From assembly GCF_009674885.1 (NCBI RefSeq), contig NZ_WKKA01000007.1:1-64000 (forward strand): a stretch of 64,000 nucleotides of DNA, written 5' to 3'. Positions 39,488 through 50,665 of the stretch are shown piece after piece. Position 1 is the first letter of the stretch; every line of letters begins with the position of its first letter. Under the pieces are notes generated by a model. It had not been told where the DNA came from, made no database searches, and was given only the letters and a program-made list of their open reading frames with translations. This DNA is from Paracoccus sp. S-4012. GTDB taxonomy: Bacteria; Pseudomonadota; Alphaproteobacteria; Rhodobacterales; Rhodobacteraceae. Position numbers and translations under genes: made by a program.

Positions 39488-40282
39488 TCAGTCCTTCAGC
39501 AGCACGCCGGGCGCATAGGCGATGAAGAACGGGTTTTCGTAGCCGGGCTTGCCATAGCTGAGCGGCTGATGGCCGTCGAAGCGCACCACCTTTCCGCCCG
39601 CCCCCCGAAGGATCGCGTCGCCCGCCGCCGTGTCCCACTCCATCGTCCGCCCGAGGCGCGGATAGAGGTCGGCCTCGCCCGTGGCCACGAGGCAGAACTT
39701 CAGCGAACTCCCGGCCGAGGTCAGCCCGCGCACGCCGTAGCCGGCGATATAGTCGTCCGTCGCCTGATCCCGATGCGACTTCGAGGCGACCACCATCAGC
39801 CCGCGGTTGTCCGGCGTCGGGTTCACGCCGATGAAGCGCGTGGCACCCGGCTCGGGGCCGAACGGCCCGATCTCCTCGACCGCCCGCCCGCCCGGCGTGG
39901 TGTAGAAGAGCCGGCCCTTAGCGGGCGCATAGACGACGCCCCGCAGCGGCTTCGAGTCGCGCACATAGGCGATGTTGACGGTGAAGTCGCCGCGCCGCTG
40001 CACGAACTCCTTGGTGCCGTCGAGCGGATCGACGATCAGGAAGGTATCGCCCACTGCGGCATGGGTCGCGGCCTGCTCCTCGGTGATGAGCGGCGTCTCG
40101 GGGAAGGCGGCGCGCAACCCCTCGGCGATCAGCGCGTCGGCGGCCTCGTCGGCCTCGGTGACGGGCGAGGTGTCGCTCTTGGCGCGCACGGCGAAGTCGG
40201 GGCCTTCGTAGATCTCCATGATCCGCGCCCCGGCGGCGAGCGCGAGGCGCCGCATTTCGGTCGTCAGACGTTCAAAATCCAT
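39488..40282 (-). CDS. cysQ: 3'(2'),5'-bisphosphate nucleotidase
   Basis: A 264-residue inositol-monophosphatase-fold enzyme hydrolysing PAP (adenosine 3',5'-bisphosphate) to AMP. Metal-binding motifs are present: LITEEQA (Glu), DPLDGTKEF (Asp-Asp) and EWDTAAGDAILRGAGG (late Asp). KSDTSPVTEADEAA is also typical. In the cluster with a PAPS sulfotransferase its likely job is to clear PAP, which otherwise inhibits sulfation. It heads the minus-strand glycan operon and is divergent from the ABC permease, sharing a 137-bp intergenic region. Confidence 0.93.
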   Translation of the reverse strand: MDFERLTTEMRRLALAAGARIMEIYEGPDFAVRAKSDTSPVTEADEAADALIAEGLRAAFPETPLITEEQAATHAAVGDTFLIVDPLDGTKEFVQRRGDFTVNIAYVRDSKPLRGVVYAPAKGRLFYTTPGGRAVEEIGPFGPEPGATRFIGVNPTPDNRGLMVVASKSHRDQATDDYIAGYGVRGLTSAGSSLKFCLVATGEADLYPRLGRTMEWDTAAGDAILRGAGGKVVRFDGHQPLSYGKPGYENPFFIAYAPGVLLKD

Positions 40283-40419
40283 CGACTTTTCCTTGCGCTC
40301 ACGAGGATCGGCGGCCCGCGCGCGTTGTATGACGGGCCTTGAGCCCTTATGGTCCCTGCCATCCCTGCGGGCAAGGCGCGGCGCCGCGCCCTCCCCGACC
40401 AGCCTACGGATCGCCCCGC

Positions 40420-41238
40420 ATGTTCGTCCAGAAGCGCAACCGAAACATGTTTGAAGCCGCGGGCTCGACCCTGGGGCTGATCTATACCGTGGCGGTGTTC
40501 AACCTGCGCAAGACCAACAAGAACCCGCTGGTCGGCCTTCTGCTGGAAGCGGCGCGGGCGGTGATCATGGTCGTGGCCTTCATGCTGATGTTCGTCGTGC
40601 TCGGCATCCGCAGCTCGCCCGTCCGGGGCGACTTCCTGCTTTTCGTGATGTCGGGCATCTTCATGTTCCAGGCCCACACCTCCGCCATCGGCGCCGTCGC
40701 CGGCGCCGGCAGCGGGGCCAGCGGGATCATGAAGCACGGGCCGATGAACACCGCGGTGGTGATCAGCGCCGGGGCCCTCGCCTCGCTTTATCGCACCTTG
40801 TTCGCCTGCTTCGTGATCCTCGGCGGCTACAGCCTCTTCAAGCCCCTCTATTTCGAGCACCCGGTCGCCAGCCTTGGGATGCTGATTCTCGCCTGGGCCA
40901 ACGGCTGCGCGATCGGCCTCGTGCTGCTGGCGCTGCGGCCGTGGATGCCGGAGGTGGTGAAGATCCTCACGCTGATGATCCAGCGGGTGCAGATGATCGC
41001 CTCGGGCAAGATGTTCCTCGCCAACGCCCTGCCCGCCTCGATCCTTGTCTGGTTCGACTGGAACCCGCTGTTCCACATCATCGACCAGACCCGCGGCTTC
41101 GTGTTCCTCAACTACACGCCGCACCACTCCTCGGTCATGTATCCGGTCTATGTCACCCTCGCTCTGGTGATGGTCGGGCTGATGGGCGAGTTCGTGTCCC
41201 GCCAGAACGAATCGGCCAGCTGGTCGGCGGCGCGCTGA
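40420..41238 (+). CDS. ABC-2 type polysaccharide/polyol export permease
   Basis: A 272-residue inner-membrane protein with about six helices. It resembles KpsM/Wzm-type permeases of capsule or O-antigen exporters (segments LLFVMSGIFMFQAHTSAIGA, then WFDWNPLFHIIDQTRGFVFL). The NP-x-x-H-I-I-D-x-x-R motif is typical of the last periplasmic loop. No ATPase partner is in the window. ATG 40420 is chosen as the start; ATG 40447 is an alternative. It is divergent from cysQ and is the likely exporter component for the adjacent glycan operon. Confidence 0.86.
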   Translation: MFVQKRNRNMFEAAGSTLGLIYTVAVFNLRKTNKNPLVGLLLEAARAVIMVVAFMLMFVVLGIRSSPVRGDFLLFVMSGIFMFQAHTSAIGAVAGAGSGASGIMKHGPMNTAVVISAGALASLYRTLFACFVILGGYSLFKPLYFEHPVASLGMLILAWANGCAIGLVLLALRPWMPEVVKILTLMIQRVQMIASGKMFLANALPASILVWFDWNPLFHIIDQTRGFVFLNYTPHHSSVMYPVYVTLALVMVGLMGEFVSRQNESASWSAAR

Positions 41239-41311
41239 GGCCGCCCTCCCCGTGGACCTCGGCCGCGCGCCCGCGTAAAGCCCAGGGCGCGCACGACGGA
41301 GGGCTGCGGGA

Positions 41312-42412
41312 ATGAGCGTCAACGGCTTCGGGCATGTGTTCCGCGTCACCACCTGGGGCGAGAGCCACGGGCCGGCGCTCGGCGCGACGGTGGACGGCAC
41401 CCCGCCGGGGGTCCCGCTCGACGAGGCCGCGATCCAGCCCTGGCTCGACCGCCGCCGTCCCGGCCAGTCGCGCCTGACGACGCAGCGCCAGGAGGCGGAC
41501 GCGGTCCGCATCCTCTCGGGCGTGTTCGAGGGCCGCACCACCGGCACGCCGATCCAGCTGATGATCGAGAATACCGACCAGCGGTCGAAGGACTATGGCG
41601 AGATCGCCCGCAGCTTCCGGCCGGGCCATGCCGACATCACCTATCACCTGAAATACGGCCACCGCGACTATCGCGGCGGCGGCCGTTCCTCGGCCCGCGA
41701 GACGGCGGCGCGGGTGGCCGCAGGCGGTGTTGCCCGCGCGGTGCTGGCGGAACTGGCGCCGGGACTGGGCATCACCGGCTACATGGTGCGGATGGGAACG
41801 CTCGGCATCGACCGGGCGCGCTTCGACGCCGGTGAGATCGACCGCAACCCGCTCTTCTGCCCCGATCCGGTCGCAGCGGCGGAATGGGCCGAGGCGCTCG
41901 AGGGCATCCGCAAGGCGCAGGACTCAGTCGGCGCGGTCGTCGAGGTAACGGTGCGCGGCTGCCCCCCCGGCCTCGGCGCGCCGGTCTATGCCAAGCTCGA
42001 CACCGACCTCGCCGCCGCGATGATGTCGATCAACGCCGTCAAGGGGGTCGAGATCGGCGAGGGCATGGCCGCCGCCGCCCTGCGCGGGTCCGAGAACGCC
42101 GACGAGATCCGCATGGGGCCGCACGGGCCGGAGTTCCGGTCGAACCATGCGGGCGGCATCCTCGGCGGCATCTCGACCGGGCAGGACATCGTCGTCCGCT
42201 TCGCGGTCAAGCCCACCTCGTCGATCCTGACCCCGCGCCGCAGCATCACGGCGGCCGGCGAGGAGGTCGATCTGGTGACGAAAGGCCGCCACGACCCCTG
42301 CGTCGGCATCCGCGCGGTGCCGGTGGCCGAGGCGATGGCGGCCTGCGTGATCCTCGATCACCTGCTGCTCGACCGGGCGCAGACCGGCGGGCGCCGGGGC
42401 GCGATCGGCTGA
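41312..42412 (+). CDS. aroC: Chorismate synthase
   Basis: A 366-residue FMN-dependent enzyme making chorismate from EPSP, the end of the shikimate pathway. The three family signatures are present: GESHGPALG, the [18 protein letters not shown] block, and the [13 protein letters not shown] region with the late [10 protein letters not shown] and [19 protein letters not shown]. The length is standard. It lies 73 bp after the ABC permease on the same strand and ends before a paired-hairpin repeat. Confidence 0.97.
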   Translation: MSVNGFGHVFRVTTWGESHGPALGATVDGTPPGVPLDEAAIQPWLDRRRPGQSRLTTQRQEADAVRILSGVFEGRTTGTPIQLMIENTDQRSKDYGEIARSFRPGHADITYHLKYGHRDYRGGGRSSARETAARVAAGGVARAVLAELAPGLGITGYMVRMGTLGIDRARFDAGEIDRNPLFCPDPVAAAEWAEALEGIRKAQDSVGAVVEVTVRGCPPGLGAPVYAKLDTDLAAAMMSINAVKGVEIGEGMAAAALRGSENADEIRMGPHGPEFRSNHAGGILGGISTGQDIVVRFAVKPTSSILTPRRSITAAGEEVDLVTKGRHDPCVGIRAVPVAEAMAACVILDHLLLDRAQTGGRRGAIG

Positions 42413-42443
42413 GAAGAGGCCACGGACCCGAAGCCTCGGTCGT

Positions 42444-42490
42444 CGATCCTTCTGCGAAGGATCGGTTCTCGATTTCTCGCAGAGAAATCG
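42444..42490. repeat. Paired hairpins between aroC and petC (GATCCTTC family)
   Basis: CGATCCTTC (42444-42452) / GAAGGATCG (42456-42464) over TGC, then CGATTTCTC (42470-42478) / GAGAAATCG (42482-42490) over GCA. Both stems are perfect 9-bp. The first is identical to 22343-22363. It lies between convergent genes. Confidence 0.88.
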
Positions 42491-42550
42491 TGTCGGGGCG
42501 GCGCGAAACCTGACAAGCTGACTCCGGTGAAGCGAGGCCGCGGGCCCGAC

Positions 42551-42580
42551 GAAAAACGGCGGCCCCGAAGGACCGCCGTT
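42551..42580 (-). terminator. Rho-independent terminator of petABC
   Basis: On the minus strand AACGGCGGTCC (42580-42570) and GGGCCGCCGTT (42565-42555) form an 11-bp stem with a UUCG tetraloop, followed by TTTTT-C (42556-42551). It is 25 nt beyond the petC stop and is an excellent intrinsic terminator. Confidence 0.93.
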
Positions 42581-42605
42581 CCCGTTCACGCCTCAGGCTC
42601 TCGTC

Positions 42606-44246
42606 TCAGTCGCGCTTCACCGGGTGCTTGATCGACCACCAGATACGCTTGTTCGTCAGGTAGAGCAGCGCCGTCAGGATGACGAGGAACACCACAGACA
42701 CGAGGCCGGCCTGCTTGCGGGCCATCATTTTCGGCTCGGCGGTCCACATCAGGAAGGCGGCGACGTCCGCAGCCTGCTGCTCCACCGTGGCCGCGGTGCC
42801 GTCGGCAAAGGTCACGCCCTCCTCGAAGATCGGCGGCGCCATTGCGATCAGGCCGCCGGGGAAGGTGGTGTTCTCGTAGAAGAACGACCCCGCCTGCTCC
42901 TGCTCCTCGCCGGTATAGTGGGTGAGGATCGAGTAGATGTATTCCGGCCCGCCCATGCCGTTGAAGAGCTGGTTGAGGCCGGTGCCGTAGGGCCCGTGGA
43001 AGCCCGCCCGCGACTTGGCCATGACCGAGAGGTCCGGCCCCATCCCCTCGCCCGCGACGGTGGGGAAGTTGTCGGTCGGCAGCCGCGGCCGGAACTCGCC
43101 CGTTTCCGGGTCCTCGATCTCCAACATCGCGGCATAGGCGCGCACCTGATCCTCGGGCAGGCCGGGGCCGCCGGGGTCGGAGAGCGTGCGGATCGGGACA
43201 TAGCGCAGCCCGTGGCAGGCCGAGCAGACCTCGGTGTAGACCTGCAGGCCCCGCTGCAGCTGGAACTGGTCAAAGCGGCCGAACGGACCCTCGAAGCTGA
43301 AGGCGACGTCGGTGATCTCCTGATGCGCCGCCTCCTGCTCCTCGGGCGCGGGCTCGGCGGCCTGGATCTCCTCGGGGCCGGGCTCGGCAACCGCCGTGCC
43401 GTCGGCGCCCATCTCGGCCGCCTCGGCGTCGGATTCGGCCTCATCGCTGCCCGCCTCCTGCGCCGCGCTGGCGTCCGGGGCTTCGCCCTCGCCCGCGGTG
43501 CCGTCATCGGCGATGGAGCCCTCGACCGGCTCGCCGGTCGTAGCAGCTTCCGCCGCAGGCTCGGCCCCGGCTTGCGCGCCGGCCTCGGCCGCAGGCGCGG
43601 TCGCCGCGCCGGCCTCGGTGTCGGTCGCAGGCTCATCGGGGCCCCCGATGGCAGCCGGCTCCGCCGGTCCGCCGCCCGGCGGCGGGGTCGTCGGCTCGGC
43701 CAGCCCGGCATCCGTTGCCGGCTCGGCCGCGGCGGTGTCGGCGGCGGGCTGGGTTTCGGACGCGGTCGCATCCGCCTCGCCCTCGACCCCGACCACCGGC
43801 GCTTCGCCCTGCGGCGTCTGCGCGTCCGCGGTGCCCGGCTGCGGCTCGCTCACGAGCGCGTCGCTCGCCGGATCGGCTGTGCCGGTGGCGACCGGTGCCT
43901 CGTCCCCCGGCGCGGTCTCGCCGCCCTCCTGGCTGACCAGCGGCGGCTCGCCCGGCGCTGGCGAGGGGGCGAGTCCGGTCGTGCCGGTGGTGGACAGCGC
44001 GTCGCCAGCGGCGGGCGCCTGCACCAGCTGCCCCGGCGCGGTGGCCGGCGGTGCGCCGACCGCCTCGGCCGCGACGGCCTCGCCGCCCTTGGGGGTGGCC
44101 ACGAAGGTCCAGCCGTCGCCCTGTTGCGCCTGCGTCGTGCCGTCGCCGATCGGGACGGTGATGGTCCGGGTTTGCTGGGCCGCGGCGCCATGCGCGCCGA
44201 GGGCCAGCGCGAGAACCGCGGTGAGGGTCGTGGTCTTCAGGGTCAT
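42606..44246 (-). CDS. petC: Cytochrome c1 with long acidic N-terminal extension
   Basis: The 546-residue haem subunit of cytochrome bc1. It passes electrons from the Rieske protein to cytochrome c on the periplasmic side. The signal peptide (1-23) is followed by ~285 residues rich in Ala, Glu, Pro, Gly and Asp with no fold, then the catalytic domain. That domain has CSACH at 341-345, [14 protein letters not shown], and the Met ligand region [12 protein letters not shown]-terminal anchor helix ends KHPVKRD. Paracoccus cytochrome c1 also has an acidic extension, but of roughly half this size as I recall. It is third in petABC, 13 bp after petB. Confidence 0.95.
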   Translation of the reverse strand: MTLKTTTLTAVLALALGAHGAAAQQTRTITVPIGDGTTQAQQGDGWTFVATPKGGEAVAAEAVGAPPATAPGQLVQAPAAGDALSTTGTTGLAPSPAPGEPPLVSQEGGETAPGDEAPVATGTADPASDALVSEPQPGTADAQTPQGEAPVVGVEGEADATASETQPAADTAAAEPATDAGLAEPTTPPPGGGPAEPAAIGGPDEPATDTEAGAATAPAAEAGAQAGAEPAAEAATTGEPVEGSIADDGTAGEGEAPDASAAQEAGSDEAESDAEAAEMGADGTAVAEPGPEEIQAAEPAPEEQEAAHQEITDVAFSFEGPFGRFDQFQLQRGLQVYTEVCSACHGLRYVPIRTLSDPGGPGLPEDQVRAYAAMLEIEDPETGEFRPRLPTDNFPTVAGEGMGPDLSVMAKSRAGFHGPYGTGLNQLFNGMGGPEYIYSILTHYTGEEQEQAGSFFYENTTFPGGLIAMAPPIFEEGVTFADGTAATVEQQAADVAAFLMWTAEPKMMARKQAGLVSVVFLVILTALLYLTNKRIWWSIKHPVKRD

Positions 44247-44259
44247 TCTCGGCTCTCCC

Positions 44260-45582
44260 TCACTCGGCCGGGTGCGCGCTGATGCCGTAGCGGGCGTTGA
44301 AGTCTTCCTCGATCGTCGAGGGCATTGGGTCAGGCCGCTCGAAGATGCCCAGAAGCGGCATGATCACGAGGAAATAGGCGAACCAGTAGGCCGATCCGGC
44401 CAGAGCGATGTAGGGATAGATCCCCTCGGCCGGCATGGCGCCCGCCCAGGTCAGCACCACGAAGTCGATCACCAGCAGCCAGAACCACCATTTGAACTGC
44501 GGCCGGTAGCGGCCCGAACGCACGCGGCTGGTATCCAGCCACGGGACCAGCGCCAGCACGATGATGGAGCCGAACATCGCCAGCACGCCGAAGAACTTGG
44601 CGTCGATGATGCCGAAGCTGAGGAAGTTCACGGCCATCACCACCCAGACGTCGGCGGTGAAGGCGCGCAGGATCGCGTAGAAGGGCAGGAAGTACCACTC
44701 CGGCACGATATGCGCGGGGGTGACCAGCGGATCGGCCTCGATGTAGTTGTCCGGGTGGCCGAGGAAGTTCGGCATGAAGCCCACCACCGCGAAGAAGACC
44801 ACCAGGATCATGACCATGTAGAACAGGTCCTTGATCACGAAGCCCGGCCAGAACGGCACCGTGTCGCGCTTAGCCTCGGCCTTGGAGGTGCGGCGCACCT
44901 CGACCCCGGTCGGGTTGTTGTTGCCGGTCGAGTGGAAGGCCCAGAAGTGGACGATCACGAGGGCCGCGAGCACCAGCGGCAGCAGGTAGTGCAGCGAGAA
45001 GAAGCGGTTCAGCGTGGCGTTGTCCACCGCCGGGCCGCCCAGCAGCCAGGTCTGGATCGTCGGGCCGATGCCGGGAATGGCGCCAAAGAGGCCGGTGATG
45101 ACGGTCGCGCCCCAGAACGACATCTGGCCCCAGGGCAGCACGTAGCCCATGAAGGCGGTCGCCATTATCAGGATGAAGATCAGCATCCCGATGATCCAGG
45201 TCACCTCGCGCGGGGCCTTGTAGCCGCCGTAGTAGAGACCGCGGAAGATGTGGATGTAGACCGCGAGGAAGAACAGCGACGCCCCGTTCGAATGCAGGTA
45301 GCGCAGCATGTGGCCGCCGTTCACGTTGCGCATGATGTGCTCGACCGACGCGAAGGCCAGGTCGACATGCGGCGTGTAGTGCATCGCGAGGACCACGCCG
45401 GTGGCGATCTGCAGCACCAGACAGAAGGTCAGAACGATCCCCCAGATCCACCACCAGTTGAGGTTCCTGGGGGTCGGCAGGGTGACGAAGTCGACGACGA
45501 GCTCGACGATCGGCAGACGCCGGTGCAGCCAGCGCTCGAAGCGGGTGCGGGGCTCGTAGTGGTCGTGCGGGATACCCGACAT
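44260..45582 (-). CDS. petB: Cytochrome b of the bc1 complex
   Basis: A 440-residue membrane protein with eight helices carrying haems bL and b[39 protein letters not shown] and the later [20 protein letters not shown] supply the four haem-ligand histidines. The quinol-oxidation motif appears as PEWY ([17 protein letters not shown]). It has the full-length bacterial form (b6 plus subunit-IV-like half). ATG 45582 follows GAGGAGG, 10 nt after the petA stop. Confidence 0.97.
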   Translation of the reverse strand: MSGIPHDHYEPRTRFERWLHRRLPIVELVVDFVTLPTPRNLNWWWIWGIVLTFCLVLQIATGVVLAMHYTPHVDLAFASVEHIMRNVNGGHMLRYLHSNGASLFFLAVYIHIFRGLYYGGYKAPREVTWIIGMLIFILIMATAFMGYVLPWGQMSFWGATVITGLFGAIPGIGPTIQTWLLGGPAVDNATLNRFFSLHYLLPLVLAALVIVHFWAFHSTGNNNPTGVEVRRTSKAEAKRDTVPFWPGFVIKDLFYMVMILVVFFAVVGFMPNFLGHPDNYIEADPLVTPAHIVPEWYFLPFYAILRAFTADVWVVMAVNFLSFGIIDAKFFGVLAMFGSIIVLALVPWLDTSRVRSGRYRPQFKWWFWLLVIDFVVLTWAGAMPAEGIYPYIALAGSAYWFAYFLVIMPLLGIFERPDPMPSTIEEDFNARYGISAHPAE

Positions 45583-45592
45583 CCTGGCCTCC

Positions 45593-46177
45593 TCAGCCCA
45601 GCTGGATGGTGGTGTCGTCGGCGAAGGCCGCGACGGGGATGATGAGGTTCTGCGGCGCGGGACCGCGGCGGATGCGGCCTGCGGTGTCGTAGTGGCTGCC
45701 ATGGCAGGGGCAGAACCAGCCGCCGTAATCGCCGGCGCCGTTGCCGATCGGGACGCAGCCGAGATGGGTGCAGACGCCGATCATGACCAGCCACTCGCCG
45801 GCTTCGTCCAGCGTGCGGTTGATGTCGTCGGCGTTGGTGTCGGGCTTGTTGGGGTTCTGCGACAGCGGGTCGATGAGCGCCGCGTCATCGTCGGCGCGGG
45901 CCGCGGCGATCTCGTCCTCGGTGCGGCGGCGGATGAAGACCGGCTTGCCGAGCCACTTGACCGTCAGCTGGGTGCCCGGCTCGACCGCCGAGATGTCGAC
46001 CATGATCGAGCTGAGCGCCTGCACGTCGGCCGAGGGATTCATCTGGTCGATCAGCACCCAGGCCGAGGCTCCGGCGGCGACCGCGCCGGCGCCGGCGGTG
46101 GCGTAATAGAGGAAGTCGCGCCGCGTGCCTTCGGGTTCGGCGTGCGGGCCTCCATGGGTGTCGTCGACATGGGACAC
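45593..46177 (-). CDS. petA: Rieske iron-sulfur subunit of cytochrome bc1
   Basis: A 194-residue protein oxidising ubiquinol and reducing cytochrome c1. A twin-arginine-type [12 protein letters not shown] segment and one anchor helix (about 25-43) precede the 2Fe-2S domain. Ligands are C136/H138 (CTHLGC) and C156/H159 (CPCHGS), with disulfide cysteines C141 and C158. GTG 46177 is chosen because the sequence from [10 protein letters not shown] matches the family and GGAGA lies upstream; an in-frame ATG farther up would add 19 poorly fitting residues. It is the first gene of petABC. Confidence 0.95.
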   Translation of the reverse strand: MSHVDDTHGGPHAEPEGTRRDFLYYATAGAGAVAAGASAWVLIDQMNPSADVQALSSIMVDISAVEPGTQLTVKWLGKPVFIRRRTEDEIAAARADDDAALIDPLSQNPNKPDTNADDINRTLDEAGEWLVMIGVCTHLGCVPIGNGAGDYGGWFCPCHGSHYDTAGRIRRGPAPQNLIIPVAAFADDTTIQLG

Positions 46178-46452
46178 GGGCTCGGTTCTCCATTCGGGCC
46201 CGGACGCGGGCCGATATGCTGACGGCGCCACCACGGGGGGGCGCCCTTGCCGTCGCGGTTCTAGCGGTCAATTCCGCGTCAGTCCAGCGGCCGGAGACGC
46301 AGGATCGCGCGCAAGTTGCCGCAGATGTGGGAATTGCGCCGCGGTCGGTTCCCGCGCGCGGCGCAGCCCCGCGCCGCGGCCGCGCCGGCCTTCGGCAGGC
46401 GAATAAGCGCCCCGGCCGCGCCAGACGACGCGGCAGGCGCCTGCCGGGCGGC

Positions 46453-47229
46453 TCAGAGCAGCCCTGCCGCCCTGAAACTCACCTCCCGCCCGCGGCCGAT
46501 CACCAGATGATCGTGCAGCGTGATTCCCATCACCGCGGCCGCGTCGCGCACCCGCCCGGTCATCTCGACATCCGCCGCCGAGGGGGTCGGGTCCCCCGAG
46601 GGGTGGTTGTGGACGAGGATCAGGGCCGAGGCGTTCAGCTCCAGCGCGCGGCGCACAATCTCGCGCGGATAGACCGGGACATGGTCCACGGTTCCCCGCC
46701 CCTGCGCCTCGTCGGCGACGAGCACGTTCTTGCGGTCGAGAAAGAGGACCCGAAACTGCTCGATCTCGCCATGCGCCATGGCGGCCTGGCAGTAGTCGAG
46801 CAGCGCCTGCCAGCTGGTCAGCACCGGCCGCCTGAGAACCCGCGCGCGGGCGAGCCGCCGGGCGGCCGCCTCGACGATCTTCAGCTCCTGAATGACGGCC
46901 GGGCCGACGCCCGGAATGGCGTCGAGCCGCGTTGGCGTGGCCGAGAGGACGGCGTTGAAATCGCCGAACGCGTCGAGGAGCCGACGGGCGAGCGGCTTCA
47001 CGTCCTGCCGCGGAATGGCACGGAAGAGGACCAGTTCCAGCAGTTCGTAGTCCGGCATCGCGTCGGCGCCGCCGGTCATGAAGCGCTCGCGCAGGCGGGC
47101 GCGGTGGTCGGCGATGTAGGAGGGCGGCGGGCTGCGGCCCGGCTTGAGGGGCAACGGTGCCTCGTCCTCCGCCCCTCCGGGGAGGAGGAGCGGCAGCGGG
47201 GCTTCGGCGAAGGCGCGATTCGCGGACAT
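46453..47229 (-). CDS. radC: RadC family JAB-domain protein
   Basis: A 258-residue protein with a Pro-rich start, a helix-hairpin-helix region (about 50-125, including AIPGVGPAVIQELK) and a C-terminal JAMM metalloprotease-like domain with LVHNHPSGDPTPSAADVEMT (H-x-H...S...D metal site). Despite the name, a direct role in DNA repair is unproven. It stands in the gap between petABC and dnaJ on the same strand, 82 bp after dnaJ and 275 bp before petA. Confidence 0.9.
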   Translation of the reverse strand: MSANRAFAEAPLPLLLPGGAEDEAPLPLKPGRSPPPSYIADHRARLRERFMTGGADAMPDYELLELVLFRAIPRQDVKPLARRLLDAFGDFNAVLSATPTRLDAIPGVGPAVIQELKIVEAAARRLARARVLRRPVLTSWQALLDYCQAAMAHGEIEQFRVLFLDRKNVLVADEAQGRGTVDHVPVYPREIVRRALELNASALILVHNHPSGDPTPSAADVEMTGRVRDAAAVMGITLHDHLVIGRGREVSFRAAGLL

Positions 47230-47311
47230 GGGTGCAGTCTGCGCCGGGAGGGGTGAAGGAAGGGTTAAACTGTATGGCGCGGCGGTTGAGCCGGCCGCCC
47301 CCTCCCGCCCC

Positions 47312-48481
47312 TCAGCCGCTGCTCGTCATGTCCTCCCAGAACCCCTTCACCTTGGCGAAGAAGCTCTGGCTTTGCGGGTGGTTGTCGGCGGCGATCTGGT
47401 CGAACTCGCGCAGCAGTTCCCTCTGCCGCACGGTGAGGTTCACCGGGGTCTCGACTTCCAGCTCGATCAGCATGTCGCCCGGCTCGCCCTGCAAGCCCTG
47501 ACCATGGCGCAGCGGCGGCATGCCCTTGCCGCGCAGGCGCATCTGGCGGCCGGTCTGACTGCCCTGCGGCACCTTCACGCGCGAGCGGCCGCCGTCGATG
47601 GTCGGCACCTCGATCTCGCCGCCGAGGGCCGCCGTCACCATGCCGACCGGCACGCGGCAGGCCAGCGTCTTGCCCTGGCGGGCGAAGATCGCGTGCTCGC
47701 GGACCTCGATGAAGATGTAGAGATCGCCCGGCGGACCGCCGCGGGTGCCGGCCTCGCCCTCGCCGGCGAGGCGGATGCGGGTGCCGCTCTCGACCCCGGC
47801 GGGAACGGTGACGGAGAGCGTGCGCTCCTTCTCGACCCGGCCGGCGCCGTGGCAGGCGTTGCAGGGGTTCTTCACGATCTGGCCCTGGCCGTTGCAGGTC
47901 GGGCAGGTGCGCTCGATCGTGAAGAAGCCCTGCTGGGCGCGGACCTTGCCCATGCCGGCGCAGGTCGGGCAGGACTGCGGCTCGACCGCGCCCTCGGCCC
48001 CGGTGCCGTTGCATTCCTCGCAGGCGACCGAGCCGGGGACGGTGATCTGCTTCTGCAGCCCGGTGAAGGCCTCCTCGAGGCTGAGGCCGAGGTTGTAGCG
48101 CAGGTCCTGCCCGCGCGTGGCGCGGCTGCGGCCGGCTCCGGGGCCGCCGCGGGCGCGGGCGAACTCGCCGAAGAGATCCTCGAATACATCCGCGAAGGCC
48201 GAGCCGAAATCGCCCGGATGGCCGCCGCGGAAACCGCCGTTCATGCCGCCCCCGTTCTCGAAGGCCGCATGGCCGAAGCGGTCATAGGCGGCGCGCTTCT
48301 GGTCGTCGCGCAGCACCTCGTAGGCCTCGTTCGCCTCCTTGAAGGCGGCTTCCGAGTCCTTGCAGTCCTTGTTGTGGTCGGGATGCAGCGCCTTCGCCTT
48401 CTGGCGGAAGGCCCGCTTGATCTCGTCGGCGGTCGCGCCGCGGTTGACGCCCAGCACCTGATAGAAGTCACGTTTGGCCAT
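47312..48481 (-). CDS. dnaJ: Chaperone DnaJ
   Basis: A 389-residue Hsp40 that stimulates DnaK's ATPase and delivers clients. The J domain (1-70) contains HPD (ALHPDHNKD), followed by a Gly/Phe linker. The zinc-binding domain has four CxxCxGxG repeats ([32 protein letters not shown]), then the substrate-binding C-terminal domains. ATG 48481 gives the usual [12 protein letters not shown] start; GTG 48508 and GTG 48502 are in-frame alternatives nearer a weak AGG. It follows dnaK with a long hairpin between. Confidence 0.96.
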   Translation of the reverse strand: MAKRDFYQVLGVNRGATADEIKRAFRQKAKALHPDHNKDCKDSEAAFKEANEAYEVLRDDQKRAAYDRFGHAAFENGGGMNGGFRGGHPGDFGSAFADVFEDLFGEFARARGGPGAGRSRATRGQDLRYNLGLSLEEAFTGLQKQITVPGSVACEECNGTGAEGAVEPQSCPTCAGMGKVRAQQGFFTIERTCPTCNGQGQIVKNPCNACHGAGRVEKERTLSVTVPAGVESGTRIRLAGEGEAGTRGGPPGDLYIFIEVREHAIFARQGKTLACRVPVGMVTAALGGEIEVPTIDGGRSRVKVPQGSQTGRQMRLRGKGMPPLRHGQGLQGEPGDMLIELEVETPVNLTVRQRELLREFDQIAADNHPQSQSFFAKVKGFWEDMTSSG

Positions 48482-48517
48482 ATCGAAGGCGTGCCCGTCC
48501 ACATTCACCTAAAGGAA

Positions 48518-48554
48518 GGGCCGGCCCGCGGCGTCAGTCGCGGCGGGCCGGCCC
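48518..48554 (-). terminator. Long hairpin between dnaK and dnaJ
   Basis: GGGCCGGCCCGC (48518-48529) and GCGGGCCGGCCC (48543-48554) pair perfectly over 12 bp; after a C-C mismatch another GCG/CGC pairs, leaving an ACTGA loop. Read on the minus strand it is followed by TTCCTTT and ends about 37 nt before the dnaJ start. It may partly terminate or stabilise dnaK mRNA, lowering dnaJ relative to dnaK. Confidence 0.75.
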
Positions 48555-48572
48555 GGTTCTCGTCCCGGCGCC

Positions 48573-50501
<1,929 letters not shown>

Positions 50502-50618
50502 GATTCACAACACCTTTCTTCGGCGATATGGGGGCCGCGGACCCGTTATGGCCTCCGTGGCCCGATCCCTTGGTGGCTTCGCTTGGCCGGGACGGACCGC
50601 CCCGGCGGTTCGAGGGAG

Positions 50619-50647
50619 ATATAGGGACGCGGTTTTGGCGCTGCAAG
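50619..50647 (-). promoter_or_regulatory. Likely heat-shock (RpoH-type) promoter of dnaK
   Basis: On the minus strand CTTGCAG (50647-50641), a 14-nt spacer and CCCTATAT (50626-50619) match the sigma-32 pattern CTTGAAA-N13/17-CCCCATNT well, and also overlap a fair sigma-70 -35/-10 pair. The leader to dnaK would be about 110 nt. It overlaps the translation-start region of the divergent alkB-like gene. Confidence 0.6.
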
Positions 50648-50665
50648 CGACGGGAGAGACGGGTT

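Noticed and set aside
39600..39620. GAAGGATCG inside cysQ as another repeat copy
   Set aside because: It is a single arm within coding sequence without a complementary partner, so a chance match.
42624..45642. Long open frames antisense to petC and petB
   Set aside because: They arise from the Ala/Glu/Pro codons of the petC insert; the bc1 subunits are unambiguous.
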